The notes below the pieces were generated by a model, which worked only from the letters and a program-made list of their open reading frames with translations, was not told the origin of the DNA and searched no databases. DNA of 64,000 bases, taken from NCBI RefSeq assembly GCF_032197885.1, contig NZ_CP134159.1, positions 2,604,001 through 2,668,000 of the forward strand, read 5' to 3'. Origin of the DNA: Levilactobacillus namurensis. GTDB lineage: Bacteria; Bacillota; Bacilli; Lactobacillales; Lactobacillaceae. The translations under genes were made by a program, and so were the position numbers. This document shows positions 56,377 to 64,000 of the stretch, piece after piece (position 1 is the stretch's first letter; each line of letters begins with the position of its first letter).

Positions 56377-56597
56377 ACTAAATGCCTATCGCGTTTACGT
56401 AGAGGCTGTGGCTAACGCTAACCCGGCTTTGGCAGGTACCAAAACCCCAACGTCTACGCCACGATTTTACGAACCTTAAACCGCGCCCTTATCCCCCACT
56501 GAGAAAAATCAGTCGGCCTTAAGCTCTGCTAGGTGCCAACAGCCACCTAAAATCCGGCGCTATTGCTTAATAAGCCAAACGTTTTCGTGAGCCGTGA

Positions 56598-56732
56598 GGG
56601 CGAGCAGACAGGGCTCAGCCGTGAAATTTGACTTGGGGAGCGTTCTTTGCTGCCCTAGTCAAAGGCCCAGCTTCGAGACCGCTCTTTGGCTCGAAGTGGT
56701 GCCCACGGCGTTCCAGCCCTGTCTGGTCGCCC
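56598..56732. ncRNA. Candidate structured RNA element, copy 1
   Basis: Four nested helices can be drawn. P1 is GGGCGAGCAGACAGGGCT (56598-56615) with AGCCCTGTCTGGTCGCCC (56715-56732), one mismatch. P2 is GCCGTG/CACGGC. P3 is TTTGACTTGGG (56627-56637) with CCCTAGTCAAA (56653-56663). P4 is CTTCGAG (56671-56677) with CTCGAAG (56690-56696). No gene overlaps. The same helix order recurs at 59992-60134. The strand is undecided. The adjacent 56377-56597 has no recognisable content. Confidence 0.55.
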
Positions 56733-56766
56733 GGTAAGGCGGATGATCCCATCAACGTTAGTCCGC

Positions 56767-57398
56767 CTAATCATCATTAGAATAGAAGGTCTCGGACAGT
56801 TTGTCTTCCTGGTCCCCGGAAATTTCGACGCTCACGTTGTCTTCATAGGTGACATCCGTAACGGTGATGTCAATGGTGGTACTGTCGTCGTAGTCGTCCT
56901 CCACACTAGCGTAACCCGAATACTGGTTGCCCCCGTCGTGACTTTCGATGGTCACATCCGTACACTTTGCATCTAGGTTATCATCGTTTTGGATCATATC
57001 GTTCACCACGCCCTTGGCATCCTTCGCCAAACCTGCTTCTCGGGATTCTTCCCGCGATTCCTTCGCCTTTTTCGACGACTGAACCCGTGATTCAGAGGCT
57101 TGGAGGGCCGCTTGATGGGCCTGTTCCTTGTGATTGATCACCACGTTGCTGGCCACCACGACCACCACAGCCACGGCAATCACCCCTAAAATGATGGTCA
57201 ACCAATGGCTCCGTTGCGGTGCTGGTCCCTGTGGCGTGGGGGTCGGTGACGGCTGAGCGGCTGCTTGCTCCCGGTGGGCGTCGCTGTCGGCGTTTCCTGC
57301 CCGTCAGTCGGCGCAAACTGATACCCACACTTCGGACAGAACAGTGCATCCTGATTAACCTGCGTTCCACACTGTGGACAAAATTTACCGTCACTCAT
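56767..57398 (-). pseudogene. Zinc-ribbon membrane protein, frameshifted
   Basis: The N-terminal part (57398 leftward) has a zinc ribbon with C7, C10, C21 and C24 (FCPQCGTQ, FCPKCGYQ). In that frame it soon runs into nonsense and a stop. Near 57267-57277, at GGG in ACCGGGAGC, the other frame continues with a Pro/Gln-rich linker (QPSPTPTPQGPAPQRSHW), a membrane helix (LTIILGVIAVAVVVVVASNV), a charged linker and a beta domain (YSGYASVEDDYDDSTTIDITV). One base seems lost. The whole would be a TcaA-like zinc-ribbon protein of about 210 residues. It may be a true frameshift or a reading error. Confidence 0.75.
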
Positions 57399-57493
57399 TA
57401 TTTAACCCCGCTTTATGATTAAAACTAAAAATTTTTAACACCTATTTTAAGATACGCCGGATTTCGCAGACCGTCAACGACCCCCGCCCCGGC

Positions 57494-57745
57494 TCAGTCC
57501 GCCGTCTTCTTCCACTTTCGAATCGTGCGAATGTTATACCCGGTTTCCTGGGAAAGTGTCTGGGCCTTTTCCGTGGCGTGTTCCCGCACATACGCCGCCG
57601 CTTTTTCCCGGTCATTATAGTGATCCGGAAAGCTGACCGTGTTACCGCCATAGTTGTCGTGAACCAGTTGAACCGCCTTGGCCCCTAAGACTTGATAGAA
57701 TTCCAAATACACCGGCGCTAGTAAATGTTCATCGAATTGTTCCAT
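57494..57745 (-). CDS. Small Mor-like HTH protein
   Basis: The 83-residue protein resembles the Mor transcription activator family: a start with VYLEFYQVLGAKAVQLVHDNYGGNTVSFP and a C-terminal HTH (AQTLSQETGYNIRTIRKWKK). Lone copies exist in lactobacilli outside Mu-like phages. A GGGAGAAG site precedes it. The upstream DNA holds palindromes, TTTCCCGGGAAA (57813-57824) and TGTAATTCTATAAAATTACA (57904-57923), possible operators. Phage origin is not supported by any neighbour. Confidence 0.7.
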   Translation of the reverse strand: MEQFDEHLLAPVYLEFYQVLGAKAVQLVHDNYGGNTVSFPDHYNDREKAAAYVREHATEKAQTLSQETGYNIRTIRKWKKTAD

Positions 57746-57938
57746 ACTTCTCCCATCCTTTCACTGCATTACCCAAATTATGCGGAATTCAGCGGCACTT
57801 TGTAAGGGAACTTTTCCCGGGAAAGTTCGCCGAAGAATTCAATGTAATTTTAAACAATTACTTAACTACAAGCTTACCTTACACCAATTTCAGAATTTGT
57901 CAATGTAATTCTATAAAATTACAAAAATAATAGTTAAT

Positions 57939-57965
57939 AAAAAACGGCGACTCCTGGTCACCGTT
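57939..57965 (-). terminator. Terminator of the condensation-domain gene
   Basis: AAACGGTGAC and GTCGCCGTTT arms with TTTTTT leftward. Confidence 0.8.
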
Positions 57966-57972
57966 TAACGTC

Positions 57973-59181
57973 TTAATGCCGCTCCCACTGGTTGAGTTGG
58001 GTCACGACGTTCTTTAAAATTTTAATGCCCAGCTGATAATCGGGTTCCGACCCCAACATCCGAAAAGCCAGGGTCCAGGCATCCCGGTAGCCGCTCACGG
58101 TCAGCTGGAAGTACGGCATGGTGTGGTACGCGCCCGCAAACGTGACCTGGGCGACGGCACTCCCGTCAAACTGTAAGCGCGACTGGTCGACCCGCCCGAA
58201 GTTCGCAAACGACACCGCCGCGGTTGCGTGATACTTGCCGGCCAACCGCCGCACCCACTGCGGGGGCAATGCCCGACTCATGCGCTTTAGTTCCACCAAC
58301 GGCGTCAGGTATGCGAGATCCGCGTGCAGTTGGGTGACCGTCTCTTGAATCCGGTGCACCACGTCCTCTAAGCTATCGCGGTCGTGGACCGTGATGGGAA
58401 CGGGCAACTCACTGCTTAAGTTAGCCACCTGGACCACGTTAGCAGCCGTCACTGGCCCGTGCAACCGCAGATCCACCTGACAGGGAATCATCAGGTGTTG
58501 CTGGCCCGTCAGGGTGTAAACGGCCAACGCGTAGGCCCCCAAGAGCACCGTGTTCAGCGTGACGCCCGCCGACCGGGCTTGGCGCTGTAAGCGACGGCTC
58601 TCCGCTTTGGAAATGGTGGCTTCCCCTTGATGATGGTGGACATCCCCCCGGAGCTCTGGAAATGGCGCCTGGGTGGTCAACACTTGCATCGGCGGTAAGG
58701 GCCGGTGCGGATGCCGCAGGTGGGCCAGAATCTTCCGCCCGCTCCGTTCATTAGTGAAGCTGGTCAGATCCTGCCCGTCGTAGGCCGCCGCCAACAGGTA
58801 CAGGTAATGCTTAAACCCTTCCCCATCGGTCAAAAGGCGACTCATCGCGATGCGTAACTGGTCATAATCGCGATGATGGATGATTTGAATCTTGACCTGT
58901 GGCCCCACCAACACGTCCAGCCGCACCCGGCCGGGGTCGTGCCCCGCCGAATGCTCCTCGACCACGTCATCCACTGTGGCGCCGACCACGTTGAACCGGT
59001 TCCAGCGGTAGTCGTAACTCCCCAGGATCTGGGGCACCACGGTCTGCGTGGTGGTGACGGCCTGCTTTAGGCGGTGGACATCAATGGGGTGCTGCAGACT
59101 CAGCGTGCACTCAAGCAACGGCCGAATCCGGGTTAAATTTAATGTTGGCATCAGATCCAACGGTTCACCACGATAATACAC
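57973..59181 (-). CDS. Condensation-domain / alcohol acetyltransferase-like protein
   Basis: The 402-residue protein has the chloramphenicol-acetyltransferase-like fold of stand-alone condensation or alcohol acyltransferase proteins (COG4908-like): early LTLNLTRIRPLLE-type start, HHxxxDG region, and VSFANFGRVD near residue 330. The active-site motif here reads SRLLTDG (S114, R115, D119, G120), so the catalytic second His of HHxxxDG is Arg. The codon is CGC (58837-58839), one change from CAC. It may be inactive or a non-catalytic binder. Monocistronic. Confidence 0.7.
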   Translation of the reverse strand: MYYRGEPLDLMPTLNLTRIRPLLECTLSLQHPIDVHRLKQAVTTTQTVVPQILGSYDYRWNRFNVVGATVDDVVEEHSAGHDPGRVRLDVLVGPQVKIQIIHHRDYDQLRIAMSRLLTDGEGFKHYLYLLAAAYDGQDLTSFTNERSGRKILAHLRHPHRPLPPMQVLTTQAPFPELRGDVHHHQGEATISKAESRRLQRQARSAGVTLNTVLLGAYALAVYTLTGQQHLMIPCQVDLRLHGPVTAANVVQVANLSSELPVPITVHDRDSLEDVVHRIQETVTQLHADLAYLTPLVELKRMSRALPPQWVRRLAGKYHATAAVSFANFGRVDQSRLQFDGSAVAQVTFAGAYHTMPYFQLTVSGYRDAWTLAFRMLGSEPDYQLGIKILKNVVTQLNQWERH

Positions 59182-59359
59182 ACAACCACCCCTATCCTAT
59201 CTTTGGCTTTAGTATAGCAAAGCCCCTACGAAAAACCCCGCAATACCGCCGAGTTATTGCTAAAAATTAATAATCCTGTAACCTAGCTTCCCGATTTACC
59301 AGCGTCACGGGCTCTGGTAGAATGAAGACAGAGTATTCAAATCTAATGAGGTGATTGTT

Positions 59360-59896
59360 TTGTCAAACGAACCCGCACCAATTTCTTGTAATCAAACCCT
59401 AATCGTCGCCAACCACCGGGTCTTCCAACCCGACCTAAACGAACACCAGACCGTCTTCGGCGGTAAAATCTTATCACTGGTAGATGACAGCGCTTCCATC
59501 GCAGCCATGCGTCTGACGCGGAGCACCGTGGTCACCGCGACCTTCGACCACGTCAACTTCTTAAAGCCGTTCCACCTGCAGGACTCCATGTGCATGGAAG
59601 CCTACGTCAGTGGGACTGGCCACCGTTCGTTGGAAGTCTTCGCCAAGATTGTCGGGGAGAACCTGACTACCGGCGAACGGTTCTTAGGTTTCACCAGCTT
59701 TATCACTTTCGTCATGGCTGAAAAGCCCCAGACGCCGCTGCCCATCGTGGTTCCCCAAACCGAAGAGCAACGCTACATCTGTTCCGGTTACCTCCAACGG
59801 TACCAAGCCCGGAAGAATAACCGCGAGGAACAGGAACAATTAATTGCCCACACCTCGATCACCCTGCCGTGGTCGACCCAGCTGCCCCAAGACTAA
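59360..59896 (+). CDS. Hotdog-fold acyl-CoA thioesterase (YciA/BFIT type)
   Basis: The 178-residue thioesterase has the single hotdog domain pattern: RVFQPDLNEHQTVFGGKILSLVDDSASIAAMRLTRS with the catalytic Asp, and a VTATFDHVNFLKPFHLQD strand. It splits acyl-CoA in the cytoplasm. The TTG at 59360 lies six bases after GAGGTG and is preferred; a GTG at 59351 would overlap that site. No lipid gene is adjacent. Confidence 0.87.
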   Translation: MSNEPAPISCNQTLIVANHRVFQPDLNEHQTVFGGKILSLVDDSASIAAMRLTRSTVVTATFDHVNFLKPFHLQDSMCMEAYVSGTGHRSLEVFAKIVGENLTTGERFLGFTSFITFVMAEKPQTPLPIVVPQTEEQRYICSGYLQRYQARKNNREEQEQLIAHTSITLPWSTQLPQD

Positions 59897-59991
59897 GCCT
59901 TGAGCGGGCCAACTTCCGCTCACACGCTTCGGCACCGTATCATTAAAGATATAGACAAGGAGCAGATGGTCACAATCCCCCCCGCCTTACC

Positions 59992-60134
59992 GGTTGGCCC
60001 TGAAGAGACTGGAGCGTGGTGGGCATGACTTGGAGCCCTGAAAGCCCCAGGTCTTCAAGCTCGGCCTTTGGGTAAGCCAGCTGAAAAACGCTGACTAACC
60101 CAAACGACACCACTGAGCCTCTTCAGGCCCAACC
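59992..60134. ncRNA. Candidate structured RNA element, copy 2
   Basis: Same plan as 56598-56732 with other bases. P1 is GGTTGGCCCTGAAGAGACT (59992-60010) with AGCCTCTTCAGGCCCAACC (60116-60134), two mismatches. P2 is GTGGTG/CACCAC (60016-60021 and 60108-60113). P3 is GACTTGG/CCAGGTC (60027-60033 and 60047-60053). P4 is TTTGGGTAAGCCAGC (60067-60081) with GCTGACTAACCCAAA (60090-60104). The GACTTGG of P3 is shared with copy 1. No credible protein is encoded. Confidence 0.55.
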
Positions 60135-60319
60135 TCACGGCTAAATTGAGTGTATCCAAGACAGTGTTTCTCAATGCCTGAAATTAGAAATATCACGTGT
60201 GGGACTGTTAAAACCAAATAATCAGGCAAGCCCGATTGGGTTTCGAATCAACAATACACTTGGGGACCACGGTCTATTGGCAAATCGTGTTCCGCTATGG
60301 TTACACGACTATAAGCCGT

Positions 60320-60335
60320 CCGGTAAGGCGGATGA
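60320..60335. repeat. Dispersed 16-base word CCGGTAAGGCGGATGA
   Basis: Identical at 56731-56746, directly after P1 of copy 1. Its first 12 bases occur inverted at 59982-59993, directly before P1 of copy 2, and could pair with this copy to enclose 59994-60319. Confidence 0.6.
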
Positions 60336-60406
60336 CCATCGTTTTAAGACCGGTCCTAATTGCGCTCATGAGCCTATGTTCAATCTTCAGCGCCATATAA
60401 GCCACG

Positions 60407-60444
60407 AAATCTCTGTAAAACCATCTTGGTCTTACAGAGATTTT
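60407..60444 (+). terminator. Terminator without an upstream gene
   Basis: AAATCTCTGTAA and TTACAGAGATTT are perfect arms followed by TCTT. It lies 510 bases after the thioesterase stop and could end a non-coding transcript containing structured element 2. Confidence 0.7.
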
Positions 60445-60456
60445 CTTAGTATGGTT

Positions 60457-60472
60457 TGTTCCACATGAAACA
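60457..60472. other. parS-like site (one mismatch to TGTTNCACGTGAAACA)
   Basis: TGTTCCACATGAAACA. With the degenerate fifth base of the consensus only one centre base differs. Intergenic, about 90 bases before the NmrA-like gene. Confidence 0.5.
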
Positions 60473-60560
60473 TTCTGACCAATTCACTAACTTATAGTTA
60501 GCATTTGGTGCATAAAACTCGTATACAAATCCCAATACCTAATTTGGGGAGGAATTTACC

Positions 60561-61208
60561 ATGAAAATTATGATCATCGGCGCCACCGGGATGGCCGGCT
60601 CCGCCTTAGTTACCGAAGCCCTACAGCGCGGACACCAAGTCGTTGCGTTAGGCCGTTCTGCCGATAAGTTGGCGCAACTCCCAACTAACCCGAACCTGAC
60701 CACCAAAGCCCAGGACGCCCTTACCCTGACACGTGAAGACTTACAGGCCGTTGATGCCGTCATCGACGCCTTCGCCACCGCTCCCGCCCAGGCTTACCGC
60801 CACGTGGATTTGGCCACGCACCTGGTCAGTGAATTGCGCGAGACCACCACGCCACGCGTCGCCTTCATCTTAGGGGCCGGTAGCCTCCAGACCGGTGAAG
60901 ACCACCACCTGTTCGTCCACGATATCGCCAAGGATCCCCAAGCGGCGGCCTTCCTCAGCGTCCCGCAGAACCAGCTCAAGGAACTCAACTTCCTGCGCGA
61001 CGTCGATAACGTCAACTGGTTCGGCGTGTCGCCAGCCGCCGACTTCCACGCGGGTCCCGCCGTTCCCGCCATTCTGGGTACCGATGAGTTGTTACACAAT
61101 GCGCAACAGGTCTCCGCGACTTCGGCCGGAACCATGGCCGTCACGATTCTCGACGAACTCACAACACCGCAACATCACCAGACCCGCTTCACGGTCGCAG
61201 ATAAATAA
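60561..61208 (+). CDS. NmrA-like NAD(P)H-binding protein
   Basis: The 215-residue atypical short-chain dehydrogenase starts with MIIGATGMAGSALVTEALQRGHQVVALGRS, a clear dinucleotide fold. It has FILGAGSLQTG in the place of the usual catalytic Ser strand and no Tyr-x-x-x-Lys. Typical members are redox or stress-related NAD(P)H binders. GGGGAGGA precedes the start. It is more GC-rich than the two similar genes at 49065-50391 and is not a recent copy of them. Confidence 0.87.
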   Translation: MKIMIIGATGMAGSALVTEALQRGHQVVALGRSADKLAQLPTNPNLTTKAQDALTLTREDLQAVDAVIDAFATAPAQAYRHVDLATHLVSELRETTTPRVAFILGAGSLQTGEDHHLFVHDIAKDPQAAAFLSVPQNQLKELNFLRDVDNVNWFGVSPAADFHAGPAVPAILGTDELLHNAQQVSATSAGTMAVTILDELTTPQHHQTRFTVADK

Positions 61209-61341
61209 GCACCGATTCAGCGTCGGCCATTTCCCTGGCCGGCGTTTTTTGCTACTATAGGGGAGTTCTAAATTTCCGGCGCCCACGGGCCACTTGGCAA
61301 ACTTTAGAACGCAAACCTTAGTATAGAAAGTTGCGATTAAA

Positions 61342-62688
61342 TTGAAAAAGCGTCTTACCTGGCGAGAGCTGGGCTTCATTGGCACCATGCTGTTCGGGCT
61401 ATTTTTCGGCGCCGGCAACTTGATCTTCCCAATCTTTCTGGGACAACAAGCCGGTAGCCACGTTTGGGCGGCAATCGGCGGCCTGTTAATTAGTGGGATC
61501 GGTCTGCCCCTGCTGGGGGTGACCGGGATGGGACTGACTCGCAGTACCGGGGTCTTCGACCTGGCGAGTAAGGTCAACCGGCCCTTCGCTTACGCGTTCA
61601 CGGTCCTGCTCTATCTGACCTTGGGCCCCTTTTCGGCCCTGCCCCGACTGGCCACGACCTCGTTTCAGATCGGCCTAGCGCCGTTCGTGGCGCCACACCT
61701 GCAGACCGGCGTTCTGGCTGGCTTCTCGGTGGCCTTCTTCCTGATTGCGTGGCTATTAGCCCGGCATCCCGGGAAGCTGATGACCTATATCGGTAAATGG
61801 CTCACGCCGTTCTTCTTAATTCTTTTGGCCATCATCATGGGGGCGGCTCTACTGCATCCCCTGGGTGGTCTGGACGCCGTGAGCCGGGGCGGCTACGTCG
61901 CGCATCCCGTCCTGAGCGGGTTCACCGAAGGGTACAACACCCTGGATGCCTTGGCAGCCCTAGCCTTTGGGGTCATCGTCATCGACAGCATCCGCGACCT
62001 AGGCGTCACAGACTCTCGTGACATTGCCCGCTACACCATTAAAACGGGGGCTATCAGTATGTCCTTGATGGCCGTCATCTACACCCTCTTAGCCTTGATT
62101 GGGACCATGAGTCTGGGCCACTTCTCGACCGCAGCCAACGGTGGCGTGACCTTAGCTCAAATCGCCGACTACTACTTCGGCGTTTGGGGGACCCTGTTAC
62201 TGGCCGTGTTGGTAATTATCGCGTGTCTCAAGACCGCCATCGGCCTGATTTCAGCCTTCGGGGACACCCTCAGCGTGCTCTTCCCCAAGTTCTCGTACCC
62301 GGTGGTCACGGCTTTCGCGGCGATTCTGCCCTGCCTCTTCGCCAACGCCGGACTGACCCGGCTAATCGCCTACTCAACCCCAATCCTGCTCTTCTTGTAC
62401 CCGCTGGCGATCGTCCTGATCGTGCTGGCCGTGCTCTCCCCGTTACTGGGGATGTCCCGGTGGCTCTTCGGTACGGCGATTCTGTTAACGCTGTTACCCG
62501 CCTTCGGGTCGGCAGCCAGCGGCTTACCCACCAGTTGGCAACAGACCGGCTTCTTCCAAGCCGTCCTGCACGCCAACGCTTGGTTACCCTTCGCGGCGGG
62601 GGGCTTCAGTTGGTTAGTGCCCGCACTCGTGGGAATCGTGGCCGGCTGGTTACTGGGTAAGTGGCGCGATCCACAGCCACAAGTTTAG
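61342..62688 (+). CDS. brnQ: Branched-chain amino acid transporter (BrnQ/LIVCS family)
   Basis: The 448-residue protein has 12 membrane segments and the BrnQ signature FGLFFGAGNLIFPIFLGQQAG near the N-terminus, with GPFSALPRLATTSFQIG and GYNTLDALAALAFGVIVID further on. It imports Leu, Ile and Val with sodium or protons. The start is TTG at 61342 with only a weak site upstream. Monocistronic. Confidence 0.93.
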   Translation: MKKRLTWRELGFIGTMLFGLFFGAGNLIFPIFLGQQAGSHVWAAIGGLLISGIGLPLLGVTGMGLTRSTGVFDLASKVNRPFAYAFTVLLYLTLGPFSALPRLATTSFQIGLAPFVAPHLQTGVLAGFSVAFFLIAWLLARHPGKLMTYIGKWLTPFFLILLAIIMGAALLHPLGGLDAVSRGGYVAHPVLSGFTEGYNTLDALAALAFGVIVIDSIRDLGVTDSRDIARYTIKTGAISMSLMAVIYTLLALIGTMSLGHFSTAANGGVTLAQIADYYFGVWGTLLLAVLVIIACLKTAIGLISAFGDTLSVLFPKFSYPVVTAFAAILPCLFANAGLTRLIAYSTPILLFLYPLAIVLIVLAVLSPLLGMSRWLFGTAILLTLLPAFGSAASGLPTSWQQTGFFQAVLHANAWLPFAAGGFSWLVPALVGIVAGWLLGKWRDPQPQV

Positions 62689-62799
62689 CTGGTGTTAGTC
62701 ACCACCCTCTCGCCTGACGATGACGTTGAATTGATGCCGTAACCACGTCCTAGCACCAGTTGCTAACCCTGAATTGCGAAATCAAGTCCTAAGACTTTT

Positions 62800-62842
62800 A
62801 AAGGACCGGCTTCCAGAAAGCATCTGGAAACCGGCCCTTTTT
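62800..62842. terminator. Terminator after brnQ
   Basis: AAAGGACCGGCTTCCAGA and TCTGGAAACCGGCCCTTT arms with Ts on the plus strand. Confidence 0.8.
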
Positions 62843-62912
62843 CAATGACGCCAATTAAGCCACGATAACGGTTAAGCGGTTCGTCAAAAACATCGCCTAA
62901 GCTAGATTTCCC

Positions 62913-63335
62913 CTACCCCGGGTTGATCTGGTCAATGCCCTTGATCCGCAAGTCCGCCAGGCTCGCCAGGGGTTCGGGGTAACGCATAATCAACCGCGTT
63001 AGGCCTTGGACTTCCTTGACCTGGAGCATCTGGCACTGGACCAGAATTGCGACGTCTTGGTCGAACTCATCCCGGTCGGTGTTGTCCCAATCGTGGGCGA
63101 AGGTGTCATCGTGCACCACCGCGTAAGGGACGTGGGTCTTCTTAGTGGTCTTATTGCTGTACAGGGCGTGAAAGAGGATCACACCCCAGCGCCGACCGGC
63201 CCGCTCCGTTAACGACGCGAACTTTTCCGCGTCCGTCTTCTGCGCACTAGCCGGGTTCACAGCGATGAAGGACGCGTTCGGGTCGGGGTTGACCGACTTC
63301 AGGTAAGCAAAATAATCACGGTACTTTCGTTGCAT
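62913..63335 (-). CDS. Conserved-looking protein of unknown function
   Basis: The 140-residue soluble protein is rich in charged and aromatic residues (RRWGVILFHALYSNKTTKKTHVPYAVVHDDTFAHDWDNTDRDEFDQDVAILVQ). It reads as a compact alpha/beta protein. I recognise no family. The frame is intact and its codon use matches its neighbours. It lies between brnQ (convergent) and mnmG (same strand) with its own start region. Confidence 0.7.
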   Translation of the reverse strand: MQRKYRDYFAYLKSVNPDPNASFIAVNPASAQKTDAEKFASLTERAGRRWGVILFHALYSNKTTKKTHVPYAVVHDDTFAHDWDNTDRDEFDQDVAILVQCQMLQVKEVQGLTRLIMRYPEPLASLADLRIKGIDQINPG

Positions 63336-63383
63336 GGTAAAACCTCGCTTTACATCAAAATTAAGTTACATCCTTTATACCAC

Positions 63384-63426
63384 AAAACGGGGACGGTCGT
63401 CGAAGATACGACGACCGTCCCCGTTT
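63384..63426. terminator. Terminator downstream of mnmG
   Basis: AAACGGGGACGGTCGTCG and CGACGACCGTCCCCGTTT are perfect arms, with GTTTTGTGG following leftward. Confidence 0.85.
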
Positions 63427-63469
63427 CACTGAACCACCGCGCCTAACCCTCCGCTAGGCACCCGGGTGG

Positions 63470-64000
63470 TTATTTCGTTTTCGCAATCTTACCTTGTTCA
63501 ATGTAGACACTCAAGATGGCAATATCGGCTGGGTTGACCCCGCTGATCCGGCTAGCTTGCGCTAAAGTCTCCGGTTGGATCTTCTTCAGCTTCTGGTGCG
63601 CTTCCGTAGCCAAACCGTCGATGGCGTCGTAGTCGATTTTTTCGGGGATCGCCTTGGCTTCCATCCGCTTCAACTTCGCCACGTTCTCCTCGGCCTTCTT
63701 GATGTAGCCCGCGTACTTCAACGAAATCTCGATTTCTTCAATGATGTGGCGGTCTAACGGCAGGTCTGGGGCGGGGATGAAGTCCAGTAGAGTCTGGTAG
63801 TCCACGTAAGGCCGGCGTAAGAAGACGGCCGCTAAGATGCCGTCTTGGAGCGGCTTATCCCCGTGGCTGGTAATGAAGTCGTTGATGGCGTCGGTTGGCT
63901 TGATCCGGATGCTGTTCAACCGGTCGGTTTCCGCCTTGATAGCCGCCTTCTTGTCGAGGAAGGCTTGGTAGCGCTCATCGCTGATTAGGCCCAACTCGTG
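63470..64000 (-). CDS. mnmG: tRNA uridine-5-carboxymethylaminomethyl modification enzyme MnmG, C-terminal part
   Basis: The frame stays open through the window edge, so only the last 176 residues are seen. They match the C-terminal helical domain of MnmG (GidA): [62 protein letters not shown] and [14 protein letters not shown]. With MnmE it makes the cmnm5 modification at U34 of certain tRNAs. In Firmicutes mnmEG lies next to oriC, with genes reading away from the origin, which places the origin to the right. Confidence 0.95.
   Translation of the reverse strand, partial: HELGLISDERYQAFLDKKAAIKAETDRLNSIRIKPTDAINDFITSHGDKPLQDGILAAVFLRRPYVDYQTLLDFIPAPDLPLDRHIIEEIEISLKYAGYIKKAEENVAKLKRMEAKAIPEKIDYDAIDGLATEAHQKLKKIQPETLAQASRISGVNPADIAILSVYIEQGKIAKTK

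Noticed and set aside
57494..57745. Prophage remnant based on the Mor-like gene
   Set aside because: No other phage gene lies nearby, and lone Mor-like proteins occur in lactobacillus chromosomes.
60199..60468. 89-residue plus-strand frame starting at GTG
   Set aside because: It contains the dispersed 16-base word and the terminator hairpin, which fits a non-coding region better. No family recognised.

Overview
The window reads as a stretch of a Lactobacillaceae chromosome. The evidence is T-box-controlled oppA and asnA genes, several PRD-type PTS regulators, cre sites, a DhaT-type 1,3-propanediol dehydrogenase very like that of heterofermentative lactobacilli, strong AGGAGG ribosome binding sites and a 16S/23S/5S operon of Firmicutes type. 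A heterofermentative Levilactobacillus-like species fits, but the species cannot be fixed from sequence reading alone. The C-terminal part of mnmG at the right edge, the rRNA operon transcribed leftward, a majority of leftward genes and one perfect plus two near-perfect parS sites together suggest that the window lies on the left replichore close to oriC, with the origin to the right of position 64000. 

Layout. 1-1680: a stand-alone EAL-domain protein and a decayed IS3/IS150-type transposase. 1686-16001: an AT-richer carbohydrate island. It holds a fructose-family PTS with an allulose-6-phosphate epimerase and a PRD regulator whose EIIA part is a separate overlapping gene, a divergent rpiA paralogue behind a structured leader, and a second PTS (ascorbate-type EIIA, EIIB, EIIC) in one operon with a transketolase and a whole Enzyme I, followed by its PRD regulator. 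16201-21125: a secreted protein and a tandem pair of T-box-oppA units. 21189-27472: an alpha-1,6-glucoside locus with two GH13 glucosidases, an MFS sugar transporter, a LacI regulator and shared operators. 27620-32840: the rRNA operon on the minus strand with twin promoters and no tRNA genes. 

33351-47000: a mixed block of small regulators (MarR, MerR, two HxlR-like) each beside a redox enzyme, an S66 peptidase, a CDF metal exporter, a lipoprotein, dhaT and several small unknowns. 46900-48276: T-box-asnA. 48519-51800: a MarR / NmrA-like reductase / nitroreductase cluster whose promoters share a palindromic operator and which is flanked by two related hairpin repeats. 52279-64000: a permease gene broken by one stop codon, a HAD phosphatase, an MFS exporter, an orphan HsdS-like half subunit, a frameshifted zinc-ribbon membrane protein, a Mor-like HTH protein, a condensation-domain protein with an altered active-site motif, a thioesterase, an NmrA-like protein, BrnQ, an unknown protein and mnmG. 

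The most interesting unexplained signal is a pair of intergenic elements, at 56598-56732 and 59992-60134. Both fold on paper into the same four-helix junction with different sequences, and both are linked to a dispersed 16-base word. They look like two members of an undescribed structured RNA or structured repeat family.
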